In this document: piece by piece, positions 1 to 6,832 of the stretch
Layout of the letters: each line of letters starts with the position of its first letter
How positions within the stretch are numbered: the stretch's first letter is position 1
NCBI GenBank assembly: GCA_002376325.1
Contig: DFMR01000012.1
Coordinates: 1 to 9,156, forward strand
Length of the DNA: 9,156 nt
Reading direction: 5' to 3'
From: Proteobacteria bacterium UBA3588
GTDB taxonomy: Bacteria; Pseudomonadota; Gammaproteobacteria; Thiohalomonadales; Thiohalomonadaceae
The notes under the pieces: model-generated
What the model saw: only the letters and a program-made list of their open reading frames with translations
Told to the model about the DNA's origin: nothing
Databases searched by the model: none
Position numbers and translations under genes: made by a program

Positions 1-78
1 CACGAGGCAAATAACGTGTGTAAAGATGGCATTAGGCGTTTTTACAGCGAATTCTCCGTGGTTAATTCTTCTCAGGTT

Positions 79-906
79 CTAGGCAAACAGCCGCCGCTTG
101 AGCCCGGCCTGTTGCAGGATGGTGGTCGAGATCTCCTCGATCGACATATTGGTGGTATTGAGGTAACGCACCCCTTCGGCGCGGTAGAGGCTCTCCACCG
201 CATCCACTTCCAGCTGGCACTGTGTCGAGGTGGCGTAACGGCTATTGGGGCGGCGCTCGCTGCGGATCTGTTGCAGGCGATCGGGGTCGATGGTGAGGCC
301 GAACAGCTTATCGCTGAACGGCTGCAACGGTTTGGGCAACTGGCGGCTGTGCAGGTCTTCGTCGGTAAGCGGATAGTTGGCGGCGTGGATGCCGAATTGC
401 AGTGCCAGGAACAGCGAGGTCGGCGTCTTGCCGGTGCGCGATACGCCGATCAGCACGATGTCGGCGGTGGGATAGTTCTTGGTGCTGACGCCGTCGTCGT
501 TGTTCAGCGCGTAATTGAGCGCCTCGATGCGCGCCATGTAGTTGGCGAAGTTGCCGATACCGTGGGAACGCCCCATCACGTGGGCCGCCTTGATCCCCAG
601 TTCCGCCTCCAATGGGGCATTGAAGGCGTCGAAGAAATCCAGCAACAGCCCCTTGCACTCGCGCCGCAACTGTTCCAGCAGTTCGGCGTTCACCAGCGTA
701 CTGAAGACAATAGGACGCACGCGCTCATCCTCCAGCACGGTATTGATGCGTTCGATCGCCTCGCTCATCTTCTCCGGCGTATCGAGGAAGGGGAGACGGG
801 TGAAGCTGAATTCGATGCCGTCGAACTGGGTCATCATGCTGCGGCCCAGGGTCTCGGCGGTGATGCCGGTGCGATCGGAAACGAAGAATACGGGGCGATG
901 CTGCAT
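79..906 (-). CDS. ppsR: PEP synthase regulatory protein (bifunctional kinase/pyrophosphorylase, PSRP family)
   Basis: Members of this family (formerly DUF299) inactivate PEP synthase by ADP-dependent phosphorylation of a threonine near its catalytic histidine and reactivate it by Pi-dependent dephosphorylation; they act in the cytosol. The 275-residue product matches the family along its whole length and is close to E. coli PpsR in size. Visible landmarks are the N-terminal FFVSDRTGITAETLG, the P-loop-like GVSRTGKTPTS at about residues 154-164, FGIHAANYPL (171-180), LFGLTIDP (201-208) and the NSRYA motif (221-225). I chose the ATG at 906 because the homologous sequence begins there and an AGG lies 10 bases upstream. 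The in-frame ATG at 930 has no ribosome-binding site and adjoins a repeat. Its target ppsA lies 288 bases upstream on the same strand, which supports the assignment. The stop is TAG at 81-79. Confidence 0.95.
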   Translation of the reverse strand: MQHRPVFFVSDRTGITAETLGRSMMTQFDGIEFSFTRLPFLDTPEKMSEAIERINTVLEDERVRPIVFSTLVNAELLEQLRRECKGLLLDFFDAFNAPLEAELGIKAAHVMGRSHGIGNFANYMARIEALNYALNNDDGVSTKNYPTADIVLIGVSRTGKTPTSLFLALQFGIHAANYPLTDEDLHSRQLPKPLQPFSDKLFGLTIDPDRLQQIRSERRPNSRYATSTQCQLEVDAVESLYRAEGVRYLNTTNMSIEEISTTILQQAGLKRRLFA

Positions 907-930
907 TGTCCGATTACCTGGTAGAAACAT

Positions 931-952
931 TAACCACTGAGGGCACGAAGGG
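931..952 (+). repeat. Degenerate 9-base periodic ACCACNGAG-type repeat
   Basis: Starting at the ACCAC near 933, the plus strand reads as 9-base steps ACCACTGAG, GGCACGAAG, GGCATGGAG. A second copy with the same rhythm is at 1096-1122, a related piece is on the minus strand at 1186-1176, and a short one on the minus strand near 66-52 (TTAACCACGGAG). These resemble the ACCACGGAG-style short intergenic repeats often seen in gammaproteobacteria; that comparison is from memory. The repeat sits directly upstream of the ppsR open frame and is probably not coding. Confidence 0.45.
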
Positions 953-998
953 CATGGAGGTTATAAATACCAGCAACGACATCTGCCTCACCGCCGGT

Positions 999-1071
999 TG
1001 TCGTAGGCCCGATAGAGTGCAGCGGCATCGGGCAGGGTTTGCCGGACAGCGCTACGCTATGTCCGGTCTAC
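999..1071. repeat. REP doublet (BIME-like) between ppsA and ppsR
   Basis: Two hairpins lie back to back. The first has stem GCCCGAT (1007-1013) pairing with ATCGGGC (1027-1033) and is preceded directly by GTAG (1003-1006). The second has stem CCGGACA (1042-1048) pairing with TGTCCGG (1060-1066), extended by GCG/CGC with a two-base bulge. On the minus strand it too is preceded by GTAG (1071-1068). A hairpin with a 5' GTAG is the signature of REP sequences mobilised by RAYT transposases (known for the family), and two in inverted orientation form a BIME. No RAYT gene is in the window. Confidence 0.75.
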
Positions 1072-1093
1072 AATACTATCCGATAACATATTG

Positions 1094-1186
1094 AACCACG
1101 GGGAACACGGGGCACACTGGGATATTCCCTATCTTACTACTCCCCGTGCGCCCGGTACCCAAAGGGTATAAATGATCCCCGTGGTT
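1094..1186. repeat. Inverted repeat built from ACCACGGGG-type repeat units
   Basis: AACCACGGGGA (1094-1104) is a perfect 11-base inverted match to TCCCCGTGGTT (1176-1186), and CACGGGG (1106-1112) matches CCCCGTG (1142-1148) inside it. The left arm steps in 9-base units (ACCACGGGG, AACACGGGG, CACACTGGG). A small hairpin TACCC-AAA-GGGTA occupies 1156-1168 within the right arm. The element lies just downstream of the ppsA stop. It could fold in the ppsA 3' RNA, but no T-run follows, so I do not call it a terminator. Confidence 0.55.
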
Positions 1187-1194
1187 AGTCGCGT

Positions 1195-3615
1195 TTATTT
1201 CCCCTGTTTCCCGGCGATGTAGAGCCAGGTGTCGACGACGGTGTCGGGGTTGAGGGAGATGCTGCCGATCCCCTGTTCCACCAGCCATTCGGCGAGGTCG
1301 GGATAGTCGGACGGACCCTGACCGCAGATGCCGATGTATTTGCCCTTGGCGCGTGCGCCCTGGATCGCCATGCTCAGCAGCTTCTTCACCGCCGGGTTGC
1401 GTTCGTCGAACAGGTGGGCCACCAGCGCCGAGTCGCGGTCGAGGCCGAGGCTGAGCTGGGTCAGGTCGTTGGAGCCGATGGAGAAGCCGTCGAAGTATTC
1501 CAGGAATTCTTCGGCCAGCACGGCGTTGGAGGGGATCTCGCACATCATGATGATGCGCAGGCCGTTCTTGCCGCGTTCCAGGCCGTTGGCGGCCAGCAGC
1601 CGGACCACCTCGGCCGCCTCTTCCAGGGTGCGGCAGAAGGGGATCATCACCTCGACGTTGGTCAGCCCCATTTCATCGCGTACCTTGCGCAGGGCGCGGC
1701 ACTCCAGCTCGAAGCAGGGGCGGAAGTCTTCGGAGACGTAGCGCGATGCGCCGCGGAAACCGATCATCGGGTTCTCTTCGTGCGGTTCGTAGCGATCGCC
1801 GGCCAGCAGGTTGGCATACTCGTTGGATTTGAAGTCGGACATGCGCACGATCACCGGCTTCGGATTGAACGCGGCGGCGAGGGTGGCGATGCCCTCGACC
1901 AGCTTCTCCACGTAGAACTCCACCGGGTCGTCGTAGCCGGCCATGCGCTTGCGGATGGCGGCCTTGATGTCGTCCGGTTGGCCGTCGAAGTCGAGCAGCG
2001 CCTTGGGATGCACGCCGATGGTGGAGTTGATGATGAACTCCAGGCGGGCGAGGCCGACGCCGGCGTTGGGGATGCTGGAGAATTCGAAGGCGTGGCTGGG
2101 ATTGCCGACGTTCATCATCACCTTCACCGGTAGATCCGGCATCTTGCCGGCGTCGGCGCGCTGGATCTCGAAGTCGAGCTTGCCGCCGTAGACGTTGCCG
2201 GTGTCGCCATCGGCACAGGAGACGGTGACGTCCGTACCGCTCTTGATGCGCTTGGTGGCATCGCCGCAGCCGACGATGGCGGGGATGCCCATCTCGCGGG
2301 CGATGATGGCGGCATGGCAGGTGCGGCCGCCGCGATTGGTGACGATGGCGGAGGCGCGCTTCATGATCGGCTCCCAGTCGGGATCGGTCATGTCGGTGAC
2401 CAGCACGTCGCCGGCCTGCACTTCGCCGATTTCGCTGACGTCCATGATTACGCGGGCCGGACCGGCGCCGATGCGCTGACCGATGGCCCGGCCGGTGGCG
2501 ATCACCTCGCCTTTTTCCTTCAGGCGATAGCGTTCGATCATCTGGCCGTTGCTGCGGCTCTTGACGGTCTCGGGGCGCGCCTGCACCACGTAGAGTTTGC
2601 CGTCGTTGCCGTCCAGCGCCCACTCGATATCCATCGGCCGACCGTAATGCTTCTCGATGGTCACCGCGTGCTGCGCCAGCTCTTCCAGCTGGGCGTCGCT
2701 GAGACAGAACTCGTTGCGCTTCTCTACCGGTACGTCGACCGTCTTGATGGTCTTGCCCTGCTCGGTGCTGTCGCTGTAGACCATCTGGATCGCCTTGCTG
2801 CCCAGCTTGCGGCTGAGCACGGCGTGTTTGCCGGCGGCCAGGCCCGGCTTGTAGACATAGAACTCGTCGGGATTGACCGCACCCTGCACCACCGTCTCGC
2901 CGAGGCCATAGGAACCGGTGATGAACACCGCGTCACGGAAACCCGACTCGGTGTCGAGGGTGAACATGACGCCGGAGGCGGCCAGGTCGGAACGGACCAT
3001 GCGCTGGATGCCGGCGGACAGCGCCACGTCATGGTGGGCGTAGTTCTTGTGCACACGGTAGGAGATGGCACGGTCGTTGTAGAGCGAGGCGAACACGTAG
3101 TGAATGGCGGTCAGCACGTTGTCCAGGCCGCGCACGTTGAGATAGGTCTCCTGCTGGCCTGCGAACGAGGCGTCCGGCAGGTCCTCGGCGGTGGCGGAGG
3201 AGCGCACCGCGACGGCGATATCGCCACCGGTCTTTTCCACCATCTTGCCGTAGGCGGCGGTGATGGCGGCGTTGAGGGATTCGGGGAACGGCGTATCGAT
3301 GATCCACTGGCGGATCTCGGCACCGGCGCCCGCCAGCTCCTCCATGTCGTCGACGTCGACCTTGTCGACGCGGGCGTTGATGCGTTCGCCCAGGTGACCG
3401 TGGCGCAGGAATTCGCGATAGGCGGAGGCGGTGGTCGCAAAGCCGTCGGGGACGCGCACACCGGCGGCGGAGAGCCCCCGGATCATTTCGCCCAGGGAGG
3501 CGTTCTTGCCGCCCACCCGTGCCACATCGTCCATGCCGAGAGATTCGAACCAGATTACGCGTTCGTCCACTGTTTCACCCCTTTGTACGGTTGGTGTTTG
3601 AATAACTGAGTTCAT
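1195..3615 (-). CDS. ppsA: Phosphoenolpyruvate synthase (pyruvate, water dikinase)
   Basis: Cytosolic enzyme that makes PEP, AMP and Pi from pyruvate, ATP and water, the entry step of gluconeogenesis from pyruvate. The 806-residue product is full length for the family. Domain order is an N-terminal ATP-grasp-like PPDK domain (VGGKNASLGEM at about 35-45, AVRSSATAEDLPDASFAGQQ at about 136-155), the swivelling phosphohistidine domain with GGRTCHAAIIAREMGIPAIVG (catalytic His near 434), and a C-terminal TIM barrel with GSNDLTQLSLGLDRDS and the GICGQGPSD loop, whose Cys near 764 is the expected acid/base residue. The threonine before the catalytic His (TCH) is the expected PpsR target. An in-frame GTG lies just upstream at 3618, but the ATG at 3615 has AGGGAG five bases before it and is preferred. 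The stop is TAA at 1197-1195. The gene lies 62 bases after the rnf operon and may have its own promoter there. Confidence 0.97.
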   Translation of the reverse strand: MNSVIQTPTVQRGETVDERVIWFESLGMDDVARVGGKNASLGEMIRGLSAAGVRVPDGFATTASAYREFLRHGHLGERINARVDKVDVDDMEELAGAGAEIRQWIIDTPFPESLNAAITAAYGKMVEKTGGDIAVAVRSSATAEDLPDASFAGQQETYLNVRGLDNVLTAIHYVFASLYNDRAISYRVHKNYAHHDVALSAGIQRMVRSDLAASGVMFTLDTESGFRDAVFITGSYGLGETVVQGAVNPDEFYVYKPGLAAGKHAVLSRKLGSKAIQMVYSDSTEQGKTIKTVDVPVEKRNEFCLSDAQLEELAQHAVTIEKHYGRPMDIEWALDGNDGKLYVVQARPETVKSRSNGQMIERYRLKEKGEVIATGRAIGQRIGAGPARVIMDVSEIGEVQAGDVLVTDMTDPDWEPIMKRASAIVTNRGGRTCHAAIIAREMGIPAIVGCGDATKRIKSGTDVTVSCADGDTGNVYGGKLDFEIQRADAGKMPDLPVKVMMNVGNPSHAFEFSSIPNAGVGLARLEFIINSTIGVHPKALLDFDGQPDDIKAAIRKRMAGYDDPVEFYVEKLVEGIATLAAAFNPKPVIVRMSDFKSNEYANLLAGDRYEPHEENPMIGFRGASRYVSEDFRPCFELECRALRKVRDEMGLTNVEVMIPFCRTLEEAAEVVRLLAANGLERGKNGLRIIMMCEIPSNAVLAEEFLEYFDGFSIGSNDLTQLSLGLDRDSALVAHLFDERNPAVKKLLSMAIQGARAKGKYIGICGQGPSDYPDLAEWLVEQGIGSISLNPDTVVDTWLYIAGKQGK

Positions 3616-3627
3616 CACCGCTCCCTG

Positions 3628-3642
3628 GCCGGCAGCGCCGGC
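3628..3642. promoter_or_regulatory. GC-rich hairpin in the ppsA leader
   Basis: GCCGGC (3628-3633), AGC loop and GCCGGC (3637-3642) form a perfect 6-base stem with a 3-base loop. It lies directly 5' of the ppsA ribosome-binding site in the transcript. It could tune translation or transcript stability, or be an operator, since GCCGGC is itself palindromic. The role is inferred only. Confidence 0.4.
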
Positions 3643-3654
3643 ATTTCAGACTTC

Positions 3655-3681
3655 ATTATCTTAAACGTTATATGGTGTCAG
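3655..3681 (-). promoter_or_regulatory. Possible sigma70-like promoter for ppsA
   Basis: On the minus strand CTGACA (3681-3676) and GATAAT (3660-3655) resemble -35 and -10 boxes separated by 15 bases, shorter than the preferred 17. The stretch is AT-rich compared with its surroundings, and the -35 overlaps the stop of the upstream gene. This would let ppsA be expressed apart from the rnf operon. Weak evidence. Confidence 0.3.
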
Positions 3682-3872
3682 CGCTCATTGCCACGTTCGC
3701 ATGAGTCGGCGTTACCGCAACTGCAATGGCCGCTGCCGCAACTGCCTCCCTCCCGATAGGCGCCGAACTCCGGGTGGCGGCGGGCGAATAGCCGCGCCAA
3801 CCGTTGCACCAGGACCCAGCCCAGCATCAGCAGCAGAATCACGACCATCGTGCTGATGAGTTTGGTCAACAT
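3678..3872 (-). CDS. Small membrane protein with four C-terminal cysteines, possible Rnf maturation factor
   Basis: This 64-residue protein has one hydrophobic helix (about residues 5-25), then a basic stretch (RLARLFARRHPE), then a cysteine cluster: Cys45, Cys50, Cys52 and Cys58 in the pattern C-x4-C-x-C-x5-C. The arginines after the helix suggest that the cysteine tail faces the cytosol. It starts one base after the rnfA stop (TGA-G-ATG), so it is almost certainly translated with the rnf operon. Size, single helix and cysteine spacing recall NqrM (DUF539), which is needed to mature the iron site of the Na+-NQR subunits NqrD/NqrE, the homologues of RnfE/RnfA. I infer a similar role, but sequence identity to NqrM is not obvious. 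It is not RnfB: it lacks that protein's Fe-S domain and ferredoxin-like region. The stop is TGA at 3680-3678. Confidence 0.75.
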   Translation of the reverse strand: MLTKLISTMVVILLLMLGWVLVQRLARLFARRHPEFGAYREGGSCGSGHCSCGNADSCERGNER

Positions 3873-3873
3873 C

Positions 3874-4458
3874 TCACAGACTTCCCAGACCGCCGAAGCC
3901 CATGAAGGCGAGCGACAGGATACCGGCCAGCATCAGGCTCAGGGCCGCCCCCTGGGCGACGTTGGGCACATTGGCCAGCAGCAGCCGTTCGCGCAGTCCC
4001 GACATCAACAGCAGCGCCAGGGTGAAGCCGACGCCGGCGCCGAGAGCGAAGGCCAGCGACTGGGCGAAGCTGTAGTGGCGCATGGTCTGGAACAGCGCCA
4101 GACCCAGCACCGCGCAATTGGTGGTGATCAGCGGCAGATAGATGCCGAGGGCGCGGAACAGGGCCGGGCTAAATTTCTTCATCGCCATCTCCACCAGCTG
4201 CACCGCCGAGGCGATGACGGCGATGTAGCTGATGAGCTGGAGAAACTCCATGTGGTAGTGCACCAGGATCAGATTGAGACCGAAGGCGCAGATGGAGCTG
4301 ATCAGCATCACGAAGGAGGTGGCGAGTCCCATCGACAGCGCCGTGTTGACCCGGCCGGAGACGCCGAGGAACGGGCAGATCCCCAGGAACATCGCCAACA
4401 CGAAGTTGTTGATGACGGCCGATTGCAGAAAGATGAAGGTGAGCGATTCATTGTGCAC
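3874..4458 (-). CDS. rnfA: Rnf electron transport complex subunit A
   Basis: Integral membrane subunit of the Rnf complex, which transfers electrons between NADH and ferredoxin coupled to ion movement. The 194 residues from the GTG at 4458 match the usual length of about 193. Conserved segments include INNFVLAMFLGICPFLGVS (Cys28), MGLATSFV, the LPLITTNCAVLG signature (Cys115) and the C-terminal LSLAFMGFGGL; several hydrophobic helices are evident. The two cysteines in half-helices are those known, together with their counterparts in RnfE, to hold an iron centre in the middle of the membrane. I prefer the GTG start over an upstream in-frame ATG at 4497 because AGGAGG lies 9 bases before the GTG and the family sequence begins there. 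The gene overlaps the end of rnfE by 11 bases. The stop is TGA at 3876-3874. Confidence 0.95.
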   Translation of the reverse strand: MHNESLTFIFLQSAVINNFVLAMFLGICPFLGVSGRVNTALSMGLATSFVMLISSICAFGLNLILVHYHMEFLQLISYIAVIASAVQLVEMAMKKFSPALFRALGIYLPLITTNCAVLGLALFQTMRHYSFAQSLAFALGAGVGFTLALLLMSGLRERLLLANVPNVAQGAALSLMLAGILSLAFMGFGGLGSL

Positions 4459-5098
4459 GGGCCGTCTCCTCCTGCAATGTGCCGGCGCTGGCGACACGCT
4501 GCTTCAGCCAGTTGAACAGCAGCAGCCAGCCGCCCAGCACGAAGAAACCGCCCGGCGGCAGCACCATCACCAGCCAGGGCTGGAAATGGGCGCTGAACAG
4601 ATGGACTCCGAACAACGTGCCGCTGCCGAGGATTTCGCGCACCGCGCCGAGACACAGCAGGGCGAAGGTGAAGCCGGCGCCCATGCCGGCGGCGTTGACC
4701 ACCGAGCGCAGCACGCTGTTCTTCGAGGCATAGGCCTCGGCGCGCCCGAGGATGATGCAGTTGACCACGATCAGATCGACGAACACGCCCAGCACCTTGT
4801 AGATCTCCGGCGCGTAGGCCTGCAACACGTAGGAGACGATGGTGACGAAGGTGGCGATGATGACGATGTAGGTGGCGATGCGCACCTCTTTGGGAATCAG
4901 GTAACGCAACATCGACACCAGCGCACCGGAACAGACCAGCACGAAGGCGGTGGAGACGCCCATCACCAGGGCGTTGGTGGCGCTGCTGGTGACCGCCAGG
5001 GTCGGGCACATGCCGAGCATCATCACGAACACGGGGTTCTCCTTCCATACCCCTTCCCAGAAGGTGCCGAAATCGATAGTCGTGTCGGTTGTCTTCAT
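4448..5098 (-). CDS. rnfE: Rnf electron transport complex subunit E
   Basis: Integral membrane subunit and paralogue of RnfA, inserted in the opposite topology; together they form the core that carries electrons through the membrane. The 216-residue product has the family landmarks ENPVFVMMLGMCPTLAVTSS (Cys31), the DLIVVNCIILGRAEAYAS signature (Cys114) and a C-terminal hydrophobic helix PPGGFFVLGGWLLLFNWL. The two cysteines sit where the family has its iron-binding pair. The start is the ATG at 5098, with GAGG ten bases upstream; the rnfG stop codon TAA falls between that GAGG and the ATG. An alternative ATG at 5122 lies within rnfG and is less likely. The stop TGA at 4450-4448 lies inside the beginning of rnfA. 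Confidence 0.95.
   Translation of the reverse strand: MKTTDTTIDFGTFWEGVWKENPVFVMMLGMCPTLAVTSSATNALVMGVSTAFVLVCSGALVSMLRYLIPKEVRIATYIVIIATFVTIVSYVLQAYAPEIYKVLGVFVDLIVVNCIILGRAEAYASKNSVLRSVVNAAGMGAGFTFALLCLGAVREILGSGTLFGVHLFSAHFQPWLVMVLPPGGFFVLGGWLLLFNWLKQRVASAGTLQEETARAQ
4468..4473 (-). promoter_or_regulatory. Strong Shine-Dalgarno that sets the rnfA GTG start
   Basis: On the minus strand AGGAGG is followed by 9 bases and then GTG (4458-4456). It lies inside the coding end of rnfE. It is the best ribosome-binding site in the operon and decides for GTG over the upstream ATG at 4497. Confidence 0.7.
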
Positions 5099-5105
5099 GG
5101 CGGCG

Positions 5106-5783
5106 TTACCTCTGTGCCTCAATCTGTGCCAGGTGGCGCATCAGCGCCGGCAGCAGGCTGCCGGTGCCGCGGCGCAGCGCCGTCCCGACCGCCGTCGAGC
5201 TGATGGTGGCGCCGGAGATGGCGTCGATCTGCCATGGATGGCGCTTGGTGCCGTGTTTGACGGTGACGATGGGATTTGCGACGGCGCTCTCGTCCGGCCG
5301 CAGGCGCGCGTCGAGGGCCGTGAAGTTGGCGAGGAATGCGCTGTCCGTCGCCACCTTGGTGCCGAAGCCTGGGGTGTCGTGGTCCTGCAGCACGCTGACG
5401 CCGTTGATGCACTGGCACTTCGGATTGTAGCCGTAGAGCAGGATGATCAGGTCGGCATAGCCGGGCGCCGCCGCCTTGCCGGCCAGGCCGATGAGTTTGC
5501 CTTTTGCGTCGTAGCCGGCGTAGAAGCGGTTCGTGTCACCGGGTTCGGCCAAGTGCACGGTGTCGCCGGCCACGGCGTAGGTACGGATAGTGGCTGCGCC
5601 CGGTATCACCTGACGCACCGCCAGCTCCAGCTGCTGGCGGTTGTAGTCGGCGATGGTGCCCTTGGTGGCCTCGTAGGCGGTGACGATGAGCAGACCGGAG
5701 ATCATCGCCACCAGGCCCAGCACGCGGATCATCGCTGCGCTGCTGGTCTGGGTGGGGGCCATGCCGTTGGAGGGTACGCTCAT
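5106..5783 (-). CDS. rnfG: Rnf electron transport complex subunit G (covalent FMN carrier)
   Basis: Periplasmic FMN-binding subunit anchored by one N-terminal helix (about residues 18-37). FMN is joined by a phosphoester bond to the threonine of the SGAT motif, here DAISGATISSTAVG with Thr193. The upstream DTPGFGTK (about 136-143) corresponds to the family ETPGLG motif. The product has 225 residues, a usual length. Two cysteines stand as a CxC pair (Cys123, Cys125) shortly before that motif in the periplasmic domain; this is a variation, since the E. coli protein lacks it. The ATG at 5783 overlaps the rnfD stop as ATGA, so the two are translationally coupled. The frame stays open far upstream through rnfD, but that part is a shadow and not an RnfD-RnfG fusion. 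The stop is TAA at 5108-5106, 7 bases before rnfE. Confidence 0.95.
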   Translation of the reverse strand: MSVPSNGMAPTQTSSAAMIRVLGLVAMISGLLIVTAYEATKGTIADYNRQQLELAVRQVIPGAATIRTYAVAGDTVHLAEPGDTNRFYAGYDAKGKLIGLAGKAAAPGYADLIILLYGYNPKCQCINGVSVLQDHDTPGFGTKVATDSAFLANFTALDARLRPDESAVANPIVTVKHGTKRHPWQIDAISGATISSTAVGTALRRGTGSLLPALMRHLAQIEAQR

Positions 5784-6832
5784 GGTTTGCTCCGTTCGCG
5801 GCGCGCGCCGTAGACGCGCGGCTGGGTGATCAGGGCGATCAGCGGCGACAGGGCGTTGCCCAGCAGGATCGCATACATCACACCCTCCGGCAGGCCACCG
5901 AAGTAGCGGATGATGACGGTGATGAAACCCATCACCGCGCCGTAGATCCAGACCCCGAGCGGGGTCAGCGGCGAGGCTACCATGTCGGTCGCCATGAACA
6001 GCGCGCCGAGCATCAGACCGCCGGAAAAGAGCACGAACAGCGGCGTCGGGTAGTGGCTGCCGCCGAACAGGCGGAATGCCAGGGCGGTGAGCGCGGCGGT
6101 GCCGAGCATTGCCGCCGGGATGCGCCAGTCCATCATGCGCCGCGCCGCCAGGTAGGCGCCGCACACCAGGATCAGCAGCGCCGAGGTCTCGCCCGCGGAG
6201 CCGGCGCTCATGCCGGTGAACAGGTCCGAGGTGCTGACGACGATACCCTGGAACTTCCACAGGCCCAGCGGCGTGGCGCCGCTGAAGGCGTCCACCGCGT
6301 GGTGGCTCCAGGCGGCCACCGAGGGTGGTGTCATGAAAGGTGCGGTCAGGGTCGAGGGGATGAATTCCAGGAAGCGGCCCGGCGCCAGCGGCGGCGTCCA
6401 GGTGGTGATCGCCACCGGGAAGGCCGCCTGGACGAAGGCGCGACCGACCAGGGCGGGATTGAAGACGTTGAAGCCGAGGCCGCCGAACAACACCTTGCCC
6501 AGGGCGATGGCGACGAAGCCGGCGACCACGCCCATCCACAATGGGAAGCCGGGCGGCAGGGTCAGCGCCAACAGCAGGCCGGTGATGGCTGCGCTCCAGT
6601 CGCGCAGGGAGTTGGGTTTTTCGCCGGCGCGGTTGAACAGATGCTCGGTAAGCAGACAGCTGCCGGTGACCGTCAGAATCAGCGCCAAGGCGCTGATGCC
6701 GAACTCATAGACGGCGAAGGCGCTGATCGGCAGCAACGCGAACACCACGTTGCGCATGATCTGTTCCACCGTCGGCGCCGACTTGATGTGCGGCGAGGTG
6801 CGCAGTTCGATGGTGGGTTGCGGTTTGCTCAT
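5780..6832 (-). CDS. rnfD: Rnf electron transport complex subunit D (covalent FMN, membrane)
   Basis: Integral membrane subunit and homologue of NqrB that passes electrons to or from RnfG and takes part in ion translocation. The 350-residue product matches the usual length (352 in E. coli RsxD). Landmarks are the N-terminal SPHIKSAPTVEQIMRNV, LLLALTLPPGFPLWMG, KVLFGGLGFNVFNPALVGRA and DAFSGATPLG with Thr187 as the FMN attachment site, the same position as in E. coli. Multiple hydrophobic helices run through the protein. The ATG at 6832 shares one base with the rnfC stop (TAATG). An ATG further upstream at 6934 lies within rnfC and would add 34 residues unlike the family. The stop TGA at 5782-5780 overlaps the start of rnfG. 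Confidence 0.96.
   Translation of the reverse strand: MSKPQPTIELRTSPHIKSAPTVEQIMRNVVFALLPISAFAVYEFGISALALILTVTGSCLLTEHLFNRAGEKPNSLRDWSAAITGLLLALTLPPGFPLWMGVVAGFVAIALGKVLFGGLGFNVFNPALVGRAFVQAAFPVAITTWTPPLAPGRFLEFIPSTLTAPFMTPPSVAAWSHHAVDAFSGATPLGLWKFQGIVVSTSDLFTGMSAGSAGETSALLILVCGAYLAARRMMDWRIPAAMLGTAALTALAFRLFGGSHYPTPLFVLFSGGLMLGALFMATDMVASPLTPLGVWIYGAVMGFITVIIRYFGGLPEGVMYAILLGNALSPLIALITQPRVYGARRERSKP

Noticed and set aside
1156..1168. TACCC-AAA-GGGTA hairpin as terminator for ppsA
   Set aside because: Short stem and no T-run on the minus strand after it.
2314..3609. 431-residue open frame on the plus strand opposite ppsA
   Set aside because: Shadow of the GC-rich ppsA codons; the composition is His/Gly/Asp/Val repeats typical of antisense frames and no family motif is seen. 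ppsA itself is certain.
3678..3872. Four-cysteine small protein as a truncated RnfB
   Set aside because: RnfB has a 4Fe-4S domain with a CGQCGYPGC-type motif and two ferredoxin motifs; none of these is present, and the DNA after the stop shows no remnant of them.
5106..6539. Apparent 477-residue RnfD-RnfG fusion frame
   Set aside because: The upstream half is rnfD read in a wrong frame (Arg/Pro/Gly-rich); RnfG begins at the ATG at 5783, with ATGA coupling to rnfD.
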